64,000 nt of DNA from Limanda limanda. Lineage: Eukaryota > Chordata > Actinopteri > Pleuronectiformes > Pleuronectidae. Under the pieces are notes generated by a model, which made no database searches, had not been told where the DNA came from, and worked only from the letters and a program-made list of their open reading frames with translations. Shown here one piece after another: positions 51,301-63,603 of the stretch (positions within the stretch are counted from its first letter, which is position 1; every line of letters starts with the position of its first letter). Position numbers and translations under genes: made by a program. The stretch covers positions 1 through 64,000 of the forward strand of contig NW_026870572.1 of assembly GCF_963576545.1 (NCBI RefSeq). Direction: 5' to 3'.

Positions 51301-54300
51301 GCGCGCATCGATCGGTACCATCCTTGAGCTTCTCCGACTTTCGGAAGGGTTAGGGTTAGGGTTAGGGATGAAAGCACATAGGAGAAAGAGATATTCTTGA
51401 ATAACTTTTTTTGTGAAGGTCGGAGAGACTTGGAAAGTGGTTGCATCTGGACTAATTTGGGTCCTGCGGATCGATTGTTACCATCCCCGAGCTTGTACGA
51501 CCTTCGTAAGAGGTCGACCGACGAAATTCCCCCAAATCTGAGGAGATATTCTTGAATAACTTTTTTTGTGAAGGTCGGAGAGACTTGCAAGTAGGCTCTA
51601 CCCCCACTAAATGGGGTTGCGCGCATCGATCGGTACCATCCTTGAGCTTCTCCGACTTTCGGAAGGGTTAGGGTTAGGGTTAGGGATGAAAGCACATAGG
51701 AGAAAGAGATATTCTTGAATAACTTTTTTTGTGAAGGTCGGAGAGACTTGCAAGTAGGCTCTACCCCCACTAAATGGGGTAGCGCGCATCGATCGGTACC
51801 ATCCTTGAGCTTCTCCGACTTTCGGAAGGGTTAGGGTTAGGGTTAGGGATGAAAGCACATAGGAGAAAGAGATATTCTTGAATAACTTTTTTTGTGAAGG
51901 TCGGAGAGACTTGCAAGTAGGCTCTACCCCCACTAAATGGGGTAGCGCGCATCGATCGGTACCATCCTTGAGCTTCTCCGACTTTCGGAAGGGTTAGGGT
52001 TAGGGTTAGGGATGAAAGCACATAGGAGAAAGAGATATTCTTGAATAACTTTTTTTGTGAAGGTCGGAGAGACTTGCAAGTAGGCTCTACCCCCACTAAA
52101 TGGGGTAGCGCGCATCGATCGGTACCATCCTTGAGCTTCTCCGACTTTCGGAAGGGTTAGGGTTAGGGTTAGGGATGAAAGCACATAGGAGAAAGAGATA
52201 TTCTTGAATAACTTTTTTTGTGAAGGTCGGAGAGACTTGGAAAGTGGTTGCATCTGGACTAATTTGGGTCCTGCGGATCGATTGGTACCATCCCCGAGCT
52301 TGTACGACCTTCGGAAGAGGTCGACCGACGAAATTCCCCCAAATCTGAGGAGATATTCTTGAATAACTTTTTTTTTGAAGGTCGGAGAGACTTGCAAGTA
52401 GGCTCTACCCCCACTAAATGGGGTTGCGCGCATCGATCGGTACCATCCTTGAGCTTCTCCGACTTTCGGAAGGGTTAGGGTTAGGGTTAGGGATGAAAGC
52501 ACATAGGAGAAAGAGATATTCTTGAATAACTTTTTTTGTGAAGGTCGGAGAGACTTGCAAGTAGGCTCTACCCCCACTAAATGGGGTAGCGCACATCGAT
52601 CGGTACCATCCTTGAGCTTCTCCGACTTTCGGAAGGGTTAGGGTTAGGGTTAGGGATGAAAGCACATAGGAGAAAGAGATATTCTTGAATAACTTTTTTT
52701 GTGAAGGTCGGAGAGACTTGGAAAGTGGTTGCATCTGGACTAATTTGGGTCCTGCGGATCGATTGGTACCATCCCCGAGCTTGTACGACCTTCGGAAGAG
52801 GTCGACCGACGAAATTCCCCCAAATCTGAGGAGATATTCTTGAATAACTTTTTTTGTGAAGGTCGGAGAGACTTGCAAGTAGGCTCTACCCCCACTAAAT
52901 GGGGTTGCGCGCATCAATCGGTACCATCCTTGAGCTTCTCCGACTTTCGGAAGGGTTAGGGTTAGGGTTAGGGATGAAAGCACATAGGAGAAAGAGATAT
53001 TCTTGAATAACTTTTTTTGTGAAGGTCGGAGAGACTTGCAAGTAGGCTCTACCCCCACTAAATGGGGTAGCGCGCATCGATCGGTACCATCCTTGAGCTT
53101 CTCCGACTTTCGGAAGGGTTAGGGTTAGGGTTAGGGATGAAAGCACATAGGAGAAAGAGATATTCTTGAATAACTTTTTTTGTGAAGGTCGGAGAGACTT
53201 GCAAGTAGGCTCTACCCCCACTAAATGGGGTAGCGCGCATCGATCGGTACCATCCTTGAGCTTCTCCGACTTTCGGAAGGGTTAGGGTTAGGGTTAGGGA
53301 TGAAAGCACATAGGAGAAAGAGATATTCTTGAATAACTTTTTTTGTGAAGGTCGGAGAGACTTGCAAGTAGGCTCTACCCCCACTAAATGGGGTAGCGCG
53401 CATCGATCGGTACCATCCTTGAGCTTCTCCGACTTTCGGAAGGGTTAGGGTTAGGGTTAGGGATGAAAGCACATAGGAGAAAGAGATATTCTTGAATAAC
53501 TTTTTTTGTGAAGGTCGGAGAGACTTGGAAAGTGGTTGCATCTGGACTAATTTGGGTCCTGCGGATCGATTGTTACCATCCCCGAGCTTGTACGACCTTC
53601 GTAAGAGGTCGACCGACGAAATTCCCCCAAATCTGAGGAGATATTCTTGAATAACTTTTTTTGTGAAGGTCGGAGAGACTTGCAAGTAGGCTCTACCCCC
53701 ACTAAATGGGGTTGCGCGCATCGATCGGTACCATCCTTGAGCTTCTCCGACTTTCGGAAGGGTTAGGGTTAGGGTTAGGGATGAAAGCACATAGGAGAAA
53801 GAGATATTCTTGAATAACTTTTTTTGTGAAGGTCGGAGAGACTTGCAAGTAGGCTCTACCCCCACTAAATGGGGTAGCGCGCATCGATCGGTACCATCCT
53901 TGAGCTTCTCCGACTTTCGGAAGGGTTAGGGTTAGGGTTAGGGATGAAAGCACATAGGAGAAAGAGATATTCTTGAATAACTTTTTTTGTGAAGGTCGGA
54001 GAGACTTGCAAGTAGGCTCTACCCCCACTAAATGGGGTAGCGCGCATCGATCGGTACCATCCTTGAGCTTCTCCGACTTTCGGAAGGGTTAGGGTTAGGG
54101 TTAGGGATGAAAGCACATAGGAGAAAGAGATATTCTTGAATAACTTTTTTTGTGAAGGTCGGAGAGACTTGCAAGTAGGCTCTACCCCCACTAAATGGGG
54201 TAGCGCGCATCGATCGGTACCATCCTTGAGCTTCTCCGACTTTCGGAAGGGTTAGGGTTAGGGTTAGGGATGAAAGCACATAGGAGAAAGAGATATTCTT

Positions 54301-54925
54301 GAATAACTTTTTTTGTGAAGGTCGGAGAGACTTGGAAAGTGGTTGCATCTGGACTAATTTGGGTCCTGCGGATCGATTGGTACCATCCCCGAGCTTGTAC
54401 GACCTTCGGAAGAGGTCGACCGACGAAATTCCCCCAAATCTGAGGAGATATTCTTGAATAACTTTTTTTGTGAAGGTCGGAGAGACTTGCAAGTAGGCTC
54501 TACCCCCACTAAATGGGGTTGCGCGCATCGATCGGTACCATCCTTGAGCTTCTCCGACTTTCGGAAGGGTTAGGGTTAGGGTTAGGGATGAAAGCACATA
54601 GGAGAAAGAGATATTCTTGAATAACTTTTTTTGTGAAGGTCGGAGAGACTTGCAAGTAGGCTCTACCCCCACTAAATGGGGTAGCGCGCATCGATCGGTA
54701 CCATCCTTGAGCTTCTCCGACTTTCGGAAGGGTTAGGGTTAGGGTTAGGGATGAAAGCACATAGGAGAAAGAGATATTCTTGAATAACTTTTTTTGTGAA
54801 GGTCGGAGAGACTTGGAAAGTGGTTGCATCTGGACTAATTTGGGTCCTGCGGATCGATTGGTACCATCCCCGAGCTTGTACGACCTTCGGAAGAGGTCGA
54901 CCGACGAAATTCCCCCAAATCTGAG
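42356..54925 (+). repeat. Six further 2095-bp 13-mers, alternating subtypes
   Basis: Copies start at 42356, 44449, 46546, 48641, 50736 and 52831; each is 2095 bp except 2093 and 2097 for the first two because of the offset indel pair. Together with the edge copy, seven copies span exactly 14665 bp. B units start at 43008, 43815, 44296, 45103, 45910, 46391, 47198, 48005, 48486, 49293, 50100, 50581, 51388, 52195, 52676, 53483, 54290 and 54771. The first B of each copy has the paired G-to-T changes. A G-to-T change making nine T occurs in the units at 43970, 48160 and 52350, and G86A (CATCAATCGG) at 44449, 48641 and 52831. These markers alternate, giving a 4190-bp dimer period. Confidence 0.94.
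44296..44613 (+). repeat. Offset indel pair in neighbouring B and A monomers
   Basis: The B at 44296 lacks TT (GTACGACCCGG, near 44411) and is 153 bp; the next A (44449) has an extra TT (GATGAAATTGCAC, near 44597) and is 165 bp. The net length is unchanged. No other unit shows either change. It could be a real double event or a sequencing or polishing error. Confidence 0.85.
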
Positions 54926-57169
54926 GAGATATTCTTGAATAACTTTTTTTGTGAAGGTCGGAGAGACTTGCAAGTAGGCTCTACCCCCACTAAATGGGGT
55001 TGCGCGCATCGATCGGTACCATCCTTGAGCTTCTCCGACTTTCGGAAGGGTTAGGGTTAGGGATGAAAGCACATAGGAGAAAGAGATATTCTTGAATAAC
55101 TTTTTTTGTGAAGGTCGGAGAGACTTGCAAGTAGGCTCTACCCCCACTAAATGGGGTAGCGCGCATCGATCGGTACCATCCTTGAGCTTCTCCGACTTTC
55201 GGAAGGGTTAGGGTTAGGGTTAGGGATGAAAGCACATAGGAGAAAGAGATATTCTTGAATAACTTTTTTTGTGAAGGTCGGAGAGACTTGCAAGTAGGCT
55301 CTACCCCCACTAAATGGGGTAGCGCGCATCGATCGGTACCATCCTTGAGCTTCTCCGACTTTCGGAAGGGTTAGGGTTAGGGTTAGGGATGAAAGCACAT
55401 AGGAGAAAGAGATATTCTTGAATAACTTTTTTTGTGAAGGTCGGAGAGACTTGCAAGTAGGCTCTACCCCCACTAAATGGGGTAGCGCGCATCGATCGGT
55501 ACCATCCTTGAGCTTCTCCGACTTTCGGAAGGGTTAGGGTTAGGGTTAGGGATGAAAGCACATAGGAGAAAGAGATATTCTTGAATAACTTTTTTTGTGA
55601 AGGTCGGAGAGACTTGGAAAGTGGTTGCATCTGGACTAATTTGGGTCCTGCGGATCGATTGGTACCATCCCCGAGCTTGTACGACCTTCGAAAGAGGTCG
55701 ACCGACGAAATTCCCCCAAATCTGAGGAGATATTCTTGAATAACTTTTTTTGTGAAGGTCGGAGAGACTTGCAAGTAGGCTCTACCCCCACTAAATGGGG
55801 TTGCGCGCATCGATCGGTACCATCCTTGAGCTTCTCCGACTTTCGGAAGGGTTAGGGTTAGGGTTAGGGATGAAAGCACATAGGAGAAAGAGATATTCTT
55901 GAATAACTTTTTTTGTGAAGGTCGGAGAGACTTGCAAGTAGGCTCTACCCCCACTAAATGGGGTAGCGCGCATCGATCGGTACCATCCTTGAGCTTCTCC
56001 GACTTTCGGAAGGGTTAGGGTTAGGGTTAGGGATGAAAGCACATAGGAGAAAGAGATATTCTTGAATAACTTTTTTTGTGAAGGTCGGAGAGACTTGGAA
56101 AGTGGTTGCATCTGGACTAATTTGGGTCCTGCGGATCGATTGGTACCATCCCCGAGCTTGTACGACCTTCGGAAGAGGTCGACCGACGAAATTCCCCCAA
56201 ATCTGAGGAGATATTCTTGAATAACTTTTTTTGTGAAGGTCGGAGAGACTTGCAAGTAGGCTCTACCCCCACTAAATGGGGTTGCGCACATCGATCGGTA
56301 CCATCCTTGAGCTTCTCCGACTTTCGGAAGGGTTAGGGTTAGGGTTAGGGATGAAAGCACATAGGAGAAAGAGATATTCTTGAATAACTTTTTTTGTGAA
56401 GGTCGGAGAGACTTGCAAGTAGGCTCTACCCCCACTAAATGGGGTAGCGCGCATCGATCGGTACCATCCTTGAGCTTCTCCGACTTTCGGAAGGGTTAGG
56501 GTTAGGGTTAGGGATGAAAGCACATAGGAGAAAGAGATATTCTTGAATAACTTTTTTTGTGAAGGTCGGAGAGACTTGGAAAGTGGTTGCATCTGGACTA
56601 ATTTGGGTCCTGCGGATCGATTGGTACCATCCCCGAGCTTGTACGACCTTCGGAAGAGGTCGACCGACGAAATTCCCCCAAATCTGAGGAGATATTCTTG
56701 AATAACTTTTTTTGTGAAGGTCGGAGAGACTTGCAAGTAGGCTCTACCCCCACTAAATGGGGTTGCGCGCATCGATCAGTACCATCCTTGAGCTTCTCCG
56801 ACTTTCGGAAGGGTTAGGGTTAGGGTTAGGGATGAAAGCACATAGGAGAAAGAGATATTCTTGAATAACTTTTTTTGTGAAGGTCGGAGAGACTTGCAAG
56901 TAGGCTCTACCCCCACTAAATGGGGTAGCGCGCATCGATCGGTACCATCCTTGAGCTTCTCCGACTTTCGGAAGGGTTAGGGTTAGGGTTAGGGATGAAA
57001 GCACATAGGAGAAAGAGATATTCTTGAATAACTTTTTTTGTGAAGGTCGGAGAGACTTGGAAAGTGGTTGCATCTGGACTAATTTGGGTCCTGCGGATCG
57101 ATTGGTACCATCCCCGAGCTTGTACGACCTTCGGAAGAGGTCGACCGACGAAATTCCCCCAAATCTGAG
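50736..57169 (+). repeat. 6434-bp tandem block, first copy
   Basis: It consists of two 2095-bp 13-mers (50736 and 52831) and one 2244-bp variant (54926): 30 A and 10 B, less one hexamer. Its first part also belongs to the 2095-bp series. Marker variants and their positions match the second copy at an exact offset of 6434 bp. Confidence 0.94.
54926..57169 (+). repeat. 2244-bp variant higher-order repeat (runs 4-2-2-2)
   Basis: It has 10 A and 4 B (B at 55572, 56053, 56534, 57015) and starts with a short A. Its last three blocks are AAB trimers of 481 bp. Markers are TTCGAAAG in the B at 55572, G81A in the unit at 56208 and G90A in the unit at 56689. Compared with the 4-4-2 order it looks like a 13-mer in which one four-run was replaced by trimers. 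Confidence 0.92.
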
Positions 57170-60100
57170 GAGATATTCTTGAATAACTTTTTTTGTGAAG
57201 GTCGGAGAGACTTGCAAGTAGGCTCTACCCCCACTAAATGGGGTTGCGCGCATCGATCGGTACCATCCTTGAGCTTCTCCGACTTTCGGAAGGGTTAGGG
57301 TTAGGGTTAGGGATGAAAGCACATAGGAGAAAGAGATATTCTTGAATAACTTTTTTTGTGAAGGTCGGAGAGACTTGCAAGTAGGCTCTACCCCCACTAA
57401 ATGGGGTAGCGCGCATCGATCGGTACCATCCTTGAGCTTCTCCGACTTTCGGAAGGGTTAGGGTTAGGGTTAGGGATGAAAGCACATAGGAGAAAGAGAT
57501 ATTCTTGAATAACTTTTTTTGTGAAGGTCGGAGAGACTTGCAAGTAGGCTCTACCCCCACTAAATGGGGTAGCGCGCATCGATCGGTACCATCCTTGAGC
57601 TTCTCCGACTTTCGGAAGGGTTAGGGTTAGGGTTAGGGATGAAAGCACATAGGAGAAAGAGATATTCTTGAATAACTTTTTTTGTGAAGGTCGGAGAGAC
57701 TTGCAAGTAGGCTCTACCCCCACTAAATGGGGTAGCGCGCATCGATCGGTACCATCCTTGAGCTTCTCCGACTTTCGGAAGGGTTAGGGTTAGGGTTAGG
57801 GATGAAAGCACATAGGAGAAAGAGATATTCTTGAATAACTTTTTTTGTGAAGGTCGGAGAGACTTGGAAAGTGGTTGCATCTGGACTAATTTGGGTCCTG
57901 CGGATCGATTGTTACCATCCCCGAGCTTGTACGACCTTCGTAAGAGGTCGACCGACGAAATTCCCCCAAATCTGAGGAGATATTCTTGAATAACTTTTTT
58001 TGTGAAGGTCGGAGAGACTTGCAAGTAGGCTCTACCCCCACTAAATGGGGTTGCGCGCATCGATCGGTACCATCCTTGAGCTTCTCCGACTTTCGGAAGG
58101 GTTAGGGTTAGGGTTAGGGATGAAAGCACATAGGAGAAAGAGATATTCTTGAATAACTTTTTTTGTGAAGGTCGGAGAGACTTGCAAGTAGGCTCTACCC
58201 CCACTAAATGGGGTAGCGCGCATCGATCGGTACCATCCTTGAGCTTCTCCGACTTTCGGAAGGGTTAGGGTTAGGGTTAGGGATGAAAGCACATAGGAGA
58301 AAGAGATATTCTTGAATAACTTTTTTTGTGAAGGTCGGAGAGACTTGCAAGTAGGCTCTACCCCCACTAAATGGGGTAGCGCGCATCGATCGGTACCATC
58401 CTTGAGCTTCTCCGACTTTCGGAAGGGTTAGGGTTAGGGTTAGGGATGAAAGCACATAGGAGAAAGAGATATTCTTGAATAACTTTTTTTGTGAAGGTCG
58501 GAGAGACTTGCAAGTAGGCTCTACCCCCACTAAATGGGGTAGCGCGCATCGATCGGTACCATCCTTGAGCTTCTCCGACTTTCGGAAGGGTTAGGGTTAG
58601 GGTTAGGGATGAAAGCACATAGGAGAAAGAGATATTCTTGAATAACTTTTTTTGTGAAGGTCGGAGAGACTTGGAAAGTGGTTGCATCTGGACTAATTTG
58701 GGTCCTGCGGATCGATTGGTACCATCCCCGAGCTTGTACGACCTTCGGAAGAGGTCGACCGACGAAATTCCCCCAAATCTGAGGAGATATTCTTGAATAA
58801 CTTTTTTTTTGAAGGTCGGAGAGACTTGCAAGTAGGCTCTACCCCCACTAAATGGGGTTGCGCGCATCGATCGGTACCATCCTTGAGCTTCTCCGACTTT
58901 CGGAAGGGTTAGGGTTAGGGTTAGGGATGAAAGCACATAGGAGAAAGAGATATTCTTGAATAACTTTTTTTGTGAAGGTCGGAGAGACTTGCAAGTAGGC
59001 TCTACCCCCACTAAATGGGGTAGCGCACATCGATCGGTACCATCCTTGAGCTTCTCCGACTTTCGGAAGGGTTAGGGTTAGGGTTAGGGATGAAAGCACA
59101 TAGGAGAAAGAGATATTCTTGAATAACTTTTTTTGTGAAGGTCGGAGAGACTTGGAAAGTGGTTGCATCTGGACTAATTTGGGTCCTGCGGATCGATTGG
59201 TACCATCCCCGAGCTTGTACGACCTTCGGAAGAGGTCGACCGACGAAATTCCCCCAAATCTGAGGAGATATTCTTGAATAACTTTTTTTGTGAAGGTCGG
59301 AGAGACTTGCAAGTAGGCTCTACCCCCACTAAATGGGGTTGCGCGCATCAATCGGTACCATCCTTGAGCTTCTCCGACTTTCGGAAGGGTTAGGGTTAGG
59401 GTTAGGGATGAAAGCACATAGGAGAAAGAGATATTCTTGAATAACTTTTTTTGTGAAGGTCGGAGAGACTTGCAAGTAGGCTCTACCCCCACTAAATGGG
59501 GTAGCGCGCATCGATCGGTACCATCCTTGAGCTTCTCCGACTTTCGGAAGGGTTAGGGTTAGGGTTAGGGATGAAAGCACATAGGAGAAAGAGATATTCT
59601 TGAATAACTTTTTTTGTGAAGGTCGGAGAGACTTGCAAGTAGGCTCTACCCCCACTAAATGGGGTAGCGCGCATCGATCGGTACCATCCTTGAGCTTCTC
59701 CGACTTTCGGAAGGGTTAGGGTTAGGGTTAGGGATGAAAGCACATAGGAGAAAGAGATATTCTTGAATAACTTTTTTTGTGAAGGTCGGAGAGACTTGCA
59801 AGTAGGCTCTACCCCCACTAAATGGGGTAGCGCGCATCGATCGGTACCATCCTTGAGCTTCTCCGACTTTCGGAAGGGTTAGGGTTAGGGTTAGGGATGA
59901 AAGCACATAGGAGAAAGAGATATTCTTGAATAACTTTTTTTGTGAAGGTCGGAGAGACTTGGAAAGTGGTTGCATCTGGACTAATTTGGGTCCTGCGGAT
60001 CGATTGTTACCATCCCCGAGCTTGTACGACCTTCGTAAGAGGTCGACCGACGAAATTCCCCCAAATCTGAGGAGATATTCTTGAATAACTTTTTTTGTGA

Positions 60101-63100
60101 AGGTCGGAGAGACTTGCAAGTAGGCTCTACCCCCACTAAATGGGGTTGCGCGCATCGATCGGTACCATCCTTGAGCTTCTCCGACTTTCGGAAGGGTTAG
60201 GGTTAGGGTTAGGGATGAAAGCACATAGGAGAAAGAGATATTCTTGAATAACTTTTTTTGTGAAGGTCGGAGAGACTTGCAAGTAGGCTCTACCCCCACT
60301 AAATGGGGTAGCGCGCATCGATCGGTACCATCCTTGAGCTTCTCCGACTTTCGGAAGGGTTAGGGTTAGGGTTAGGGATGAAAGCACATAGGAGAAAGAG
60401 ATATTCTTGAATAACTTTTTTTGTGAAGGTCGGAGAGACTTGCAAGTAGGCTCTACCCCCACTAAATGGGGTAGCGCGCATCGATCGGTACCATCCTTGA
60501 GCTTCTCCGACTTTCGGAAGGGTTAGGGTTAGGGTTAGGGATGAAAGCACATAGGAGAAAGAGATATTCTTGAATAACTTTTTTTGTGAAGGTCGGAGAG
60601 ACTTGCAAGTAGGCTCTACCCCCACTAAATGGGGTAGCGCGCATCGATCGGTACCATCCTTGAGCTTCTCCGACTTTCGGAAGGGTTAGGGTTAGGGTTA
60701 GGGATGAAAGCACATAGGAGAAAGAGATATTCTTGAATAACTTTTTTTGTGAAGGTCGGAGAGACTTGGAAAGTGGTTGCATCTGGACTAATTTGGGTCC
60801 TGCGGATCGATTGGTACCATCCCCGAGCTTGTACGACCTTCGGAAGAGGTCGACCGACGAAATTCCCCCAAATCTGAGGAGATATTCTTGAATAACTTTT
60901 TTTGTGAAGGTCGGAGAGACTTGCAAGTAGGCTCTACCCCCACTAAATGGGGTTGCGCGCATCGATCGGTACCATCCTTGAGCTTCTCCGACTTTCGGAA
61001 GGGTTAGGGTTAGGGTTAGGGATGAAAGCACATAGGAGAAAGAGATATTCTTGAATAACTTTTTTTGTGAAGGTCGGAGAGACTTGCAAGTAGGCTCTAC
61101 CCCCACTAAATGGGGTAGCGCGCATCGATCGGTACCATCCTTGAGCTTCTCCGACTTTCGGAAGGGTTAGGGTTAGGGTTAGGGATGAAAGCACATAGGA
61201 GAAAGAGATATTCTTGAATAACTTTTTTTGTGAAGGTCGGAGAGACTTGGAAAGTGGTTGCATCTGGACTAATTTGGGTCCTGCGGATCGATTGGTACCA
61301 TCCCCGAGCTTGTACGACCTTCGGAAGAGGTCGACCGACGAAATTCCCCCAAATCTGAGGAGATATTCTTGAATAACTTTTTTTGTGAAGGTCGGAGAGA
61401 CTTGCAAGTAGGCTCTACCCCCACTAAATGGGGTTGCGCGCATCGATCGGTACCATCCTTGAGCTTCTCCGACTTTCGGAAGGGTTAGGGTTAGGGATGA
61501 AAGCACATAGGAGAAAGAGATATTCTTGAATAACTTTTTTTGTGAAGGTCGGAGAGACTTGCAAGTAGGCTCTACCCCCACTAAATGGGGTAGCGCGCAT
61601 CGATCGGTACCATCCTTGAGCTTCTCCGACTTTCGGAAGGGTTAGGGTTAGGGTTAGGGATGAAAGCACATAGGAGAAAGAGATATTCTTGAATAACTTT
61701 TTTTGTGAAGGTCGGAGAGACTTGCAAGTAGGCTCTACCCCCACTAAATGGGGTAGCGCGCATCGATCGGTACCATCCTTGAGCTTCTCCGACTTTCGGA
61801 AGGGTTAGGGTTAGGGTTAGGGATGAAAGCACATAGGAGAAAGAGATATTCTTGAATAACTTTTTTTGTGAAGGTCGGAGAGACTTGCAAGTAGGCTCTA
61901 CCCCCACTAAATGGGGTAGCGCGCATCGATCGGTACCATCCTTGAGCTTCTCCGACTTTCGGAAGGGTTAGGGTTAGGGTTAGGGATGAAAGCACATAGG
62001 AGAAAGAGATATTCTTGAATAACTTTTTTTGTGAAGGTCGGAGAGACTTGGAAAGTGGTTGCATCTGGACTAATTTGGGTCCTGCGGATCGATTGGTACC
62101 ATCCCCGAGCTTGTACGACCTTCGAAAGAGGTCGACCGACGAAATTCCCCCAAATCTGAGGAGATATTCTTGAATAACTTTTTTTGTGAAGGTCGGAGAG
62201 ACTTGCAAGTAGGCTCTACCCCCACTAAATGGGGTTGCGCGCATCGATCGGTACCATCCTTGAGCTTCTCCGACTTTCGGAAGGGTTAGGGTTAGGGTTA
62301 GGGATGAAAGCACATAGGAGAAAGAGATATTCTTGAATAACTTTTTTTGTGAAGGTCGGAGAGACTTGCAAGTAGGCTCTACCCCCACTAAATGGGGTAG
62401 CGCGCATCGATCGGTACCATCCTTGAGCTTCTCCGACTTTCGGAAGGGTTAGGGTTAGGGTTAGGGATGAAAGCACATAGGAGAAAGAGATATTCTTGAA
62501 TAACTTTTTTTGTGAAGGTCGGAGAGACTTGGAAAGTGGTTGCATCTGGACTAATTTGGGTCCTGCGGATCGATTGGTACCATCCCCGAGCTTGTACGAC
62601 CTTCGGAAGAGGTCGACCGACGAAATTCCCCCAAATCTGAGGAGATATTCTTGAATAACTTTTTTTGTGAAGGTCGGAGAGACTTGCAAGTAGGCTCTAC
62701 CCCCACTAAATGGGGTTGCGCACATCGATCGGTACCATCCTTGAGCTTCTCCGACTTTCGGAAGGGTTAGGGTTAGGGTTAGGGATGAAAGCACATAGGA
62801 GAAAGAGATATTCTTGAATAACTTTTTTTGTGAAGGTCGGAGAGACTTGCAAGTAGGCTCTACCCCCACTAAATGGGGTAGCGCGCATCGATCGGTACCA
62901 TCCTTGAGCTTCTCCGACTTTCGGAAGGGTTAGGGTTAGGGTTAGGGATGAAAGCACATAGGAGAAAGAGATATTCTTGAATAACTTTTTTTGTGAAGGT
63001 CGGAGAGACTTGGAAAGTGGTTGCATCTGGACTAATTTGGGTCCTGCGGATCGATTGGTACCATCCCCGAGCTTGTACGACCTTCGGAAGAGGTCGACCG

Positions 63101-63603
63101 ACGAAATTCCCCCAAATCTGAGGAGATATTCTTGAATAACTTTTTTTGTGAAGGTCGGAGAGACTTGCAAGTAGGCTCTACCCCCACTAAATGGGGTTGC
63201 GCGCATCGATCAGTACCATCCTTGAGCTTCTCCGACTTTCGGAAGGGTTAGGGTTAGGGTTAGGGATGAAAGCACATAGGAGAAAGAGATATTCTTGAAT
63301 AACTTTTTTTGTGAAGGTCGGAGAGACTTGCAAGTAGGCTCTACCCCCACTAAATGGGGTAGCGCGCATCGATCGGTACCATCCTTGAGCTTCTCCGACT
63401 TTCGGAAGGGTTAGGGTTAGGGTTAGGGATGAAAGCACATAGGAGAAAGAGATATTCTTGAATAACTTTTTTTGTGAAGGTCGGAGAGACTTGGAAAGTG
63501 GTTGCATCTGGACTAATTTGGGTCCTGCGGATCGATTGGTACCATCCCCGAGCTTGTACGACCTTCGGAAGAGGTCGACCGACGAAATTCCCCCAAATCT
63601 GAG
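57170..63603 (+). repeat. 6434-bp tandem block, second copy
   Basis: It comprises 13-mers at 57170 and 59265 and the 2244-bp variant at 61360. B units start at 57822, 58629, 59110, 59917, 60724, 61205, 62006, 62487, 62968 and 63449. All markers of the first copy recur at +6434: paired G-to-T B units (57822, 59917), nine-T unit (58784), G81A (58947, 62642), G86A (59265), short A (61360), TTCGAAAG (62006) and G90A (63123). I found no private marker in either copy. Confidence 0.94.
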
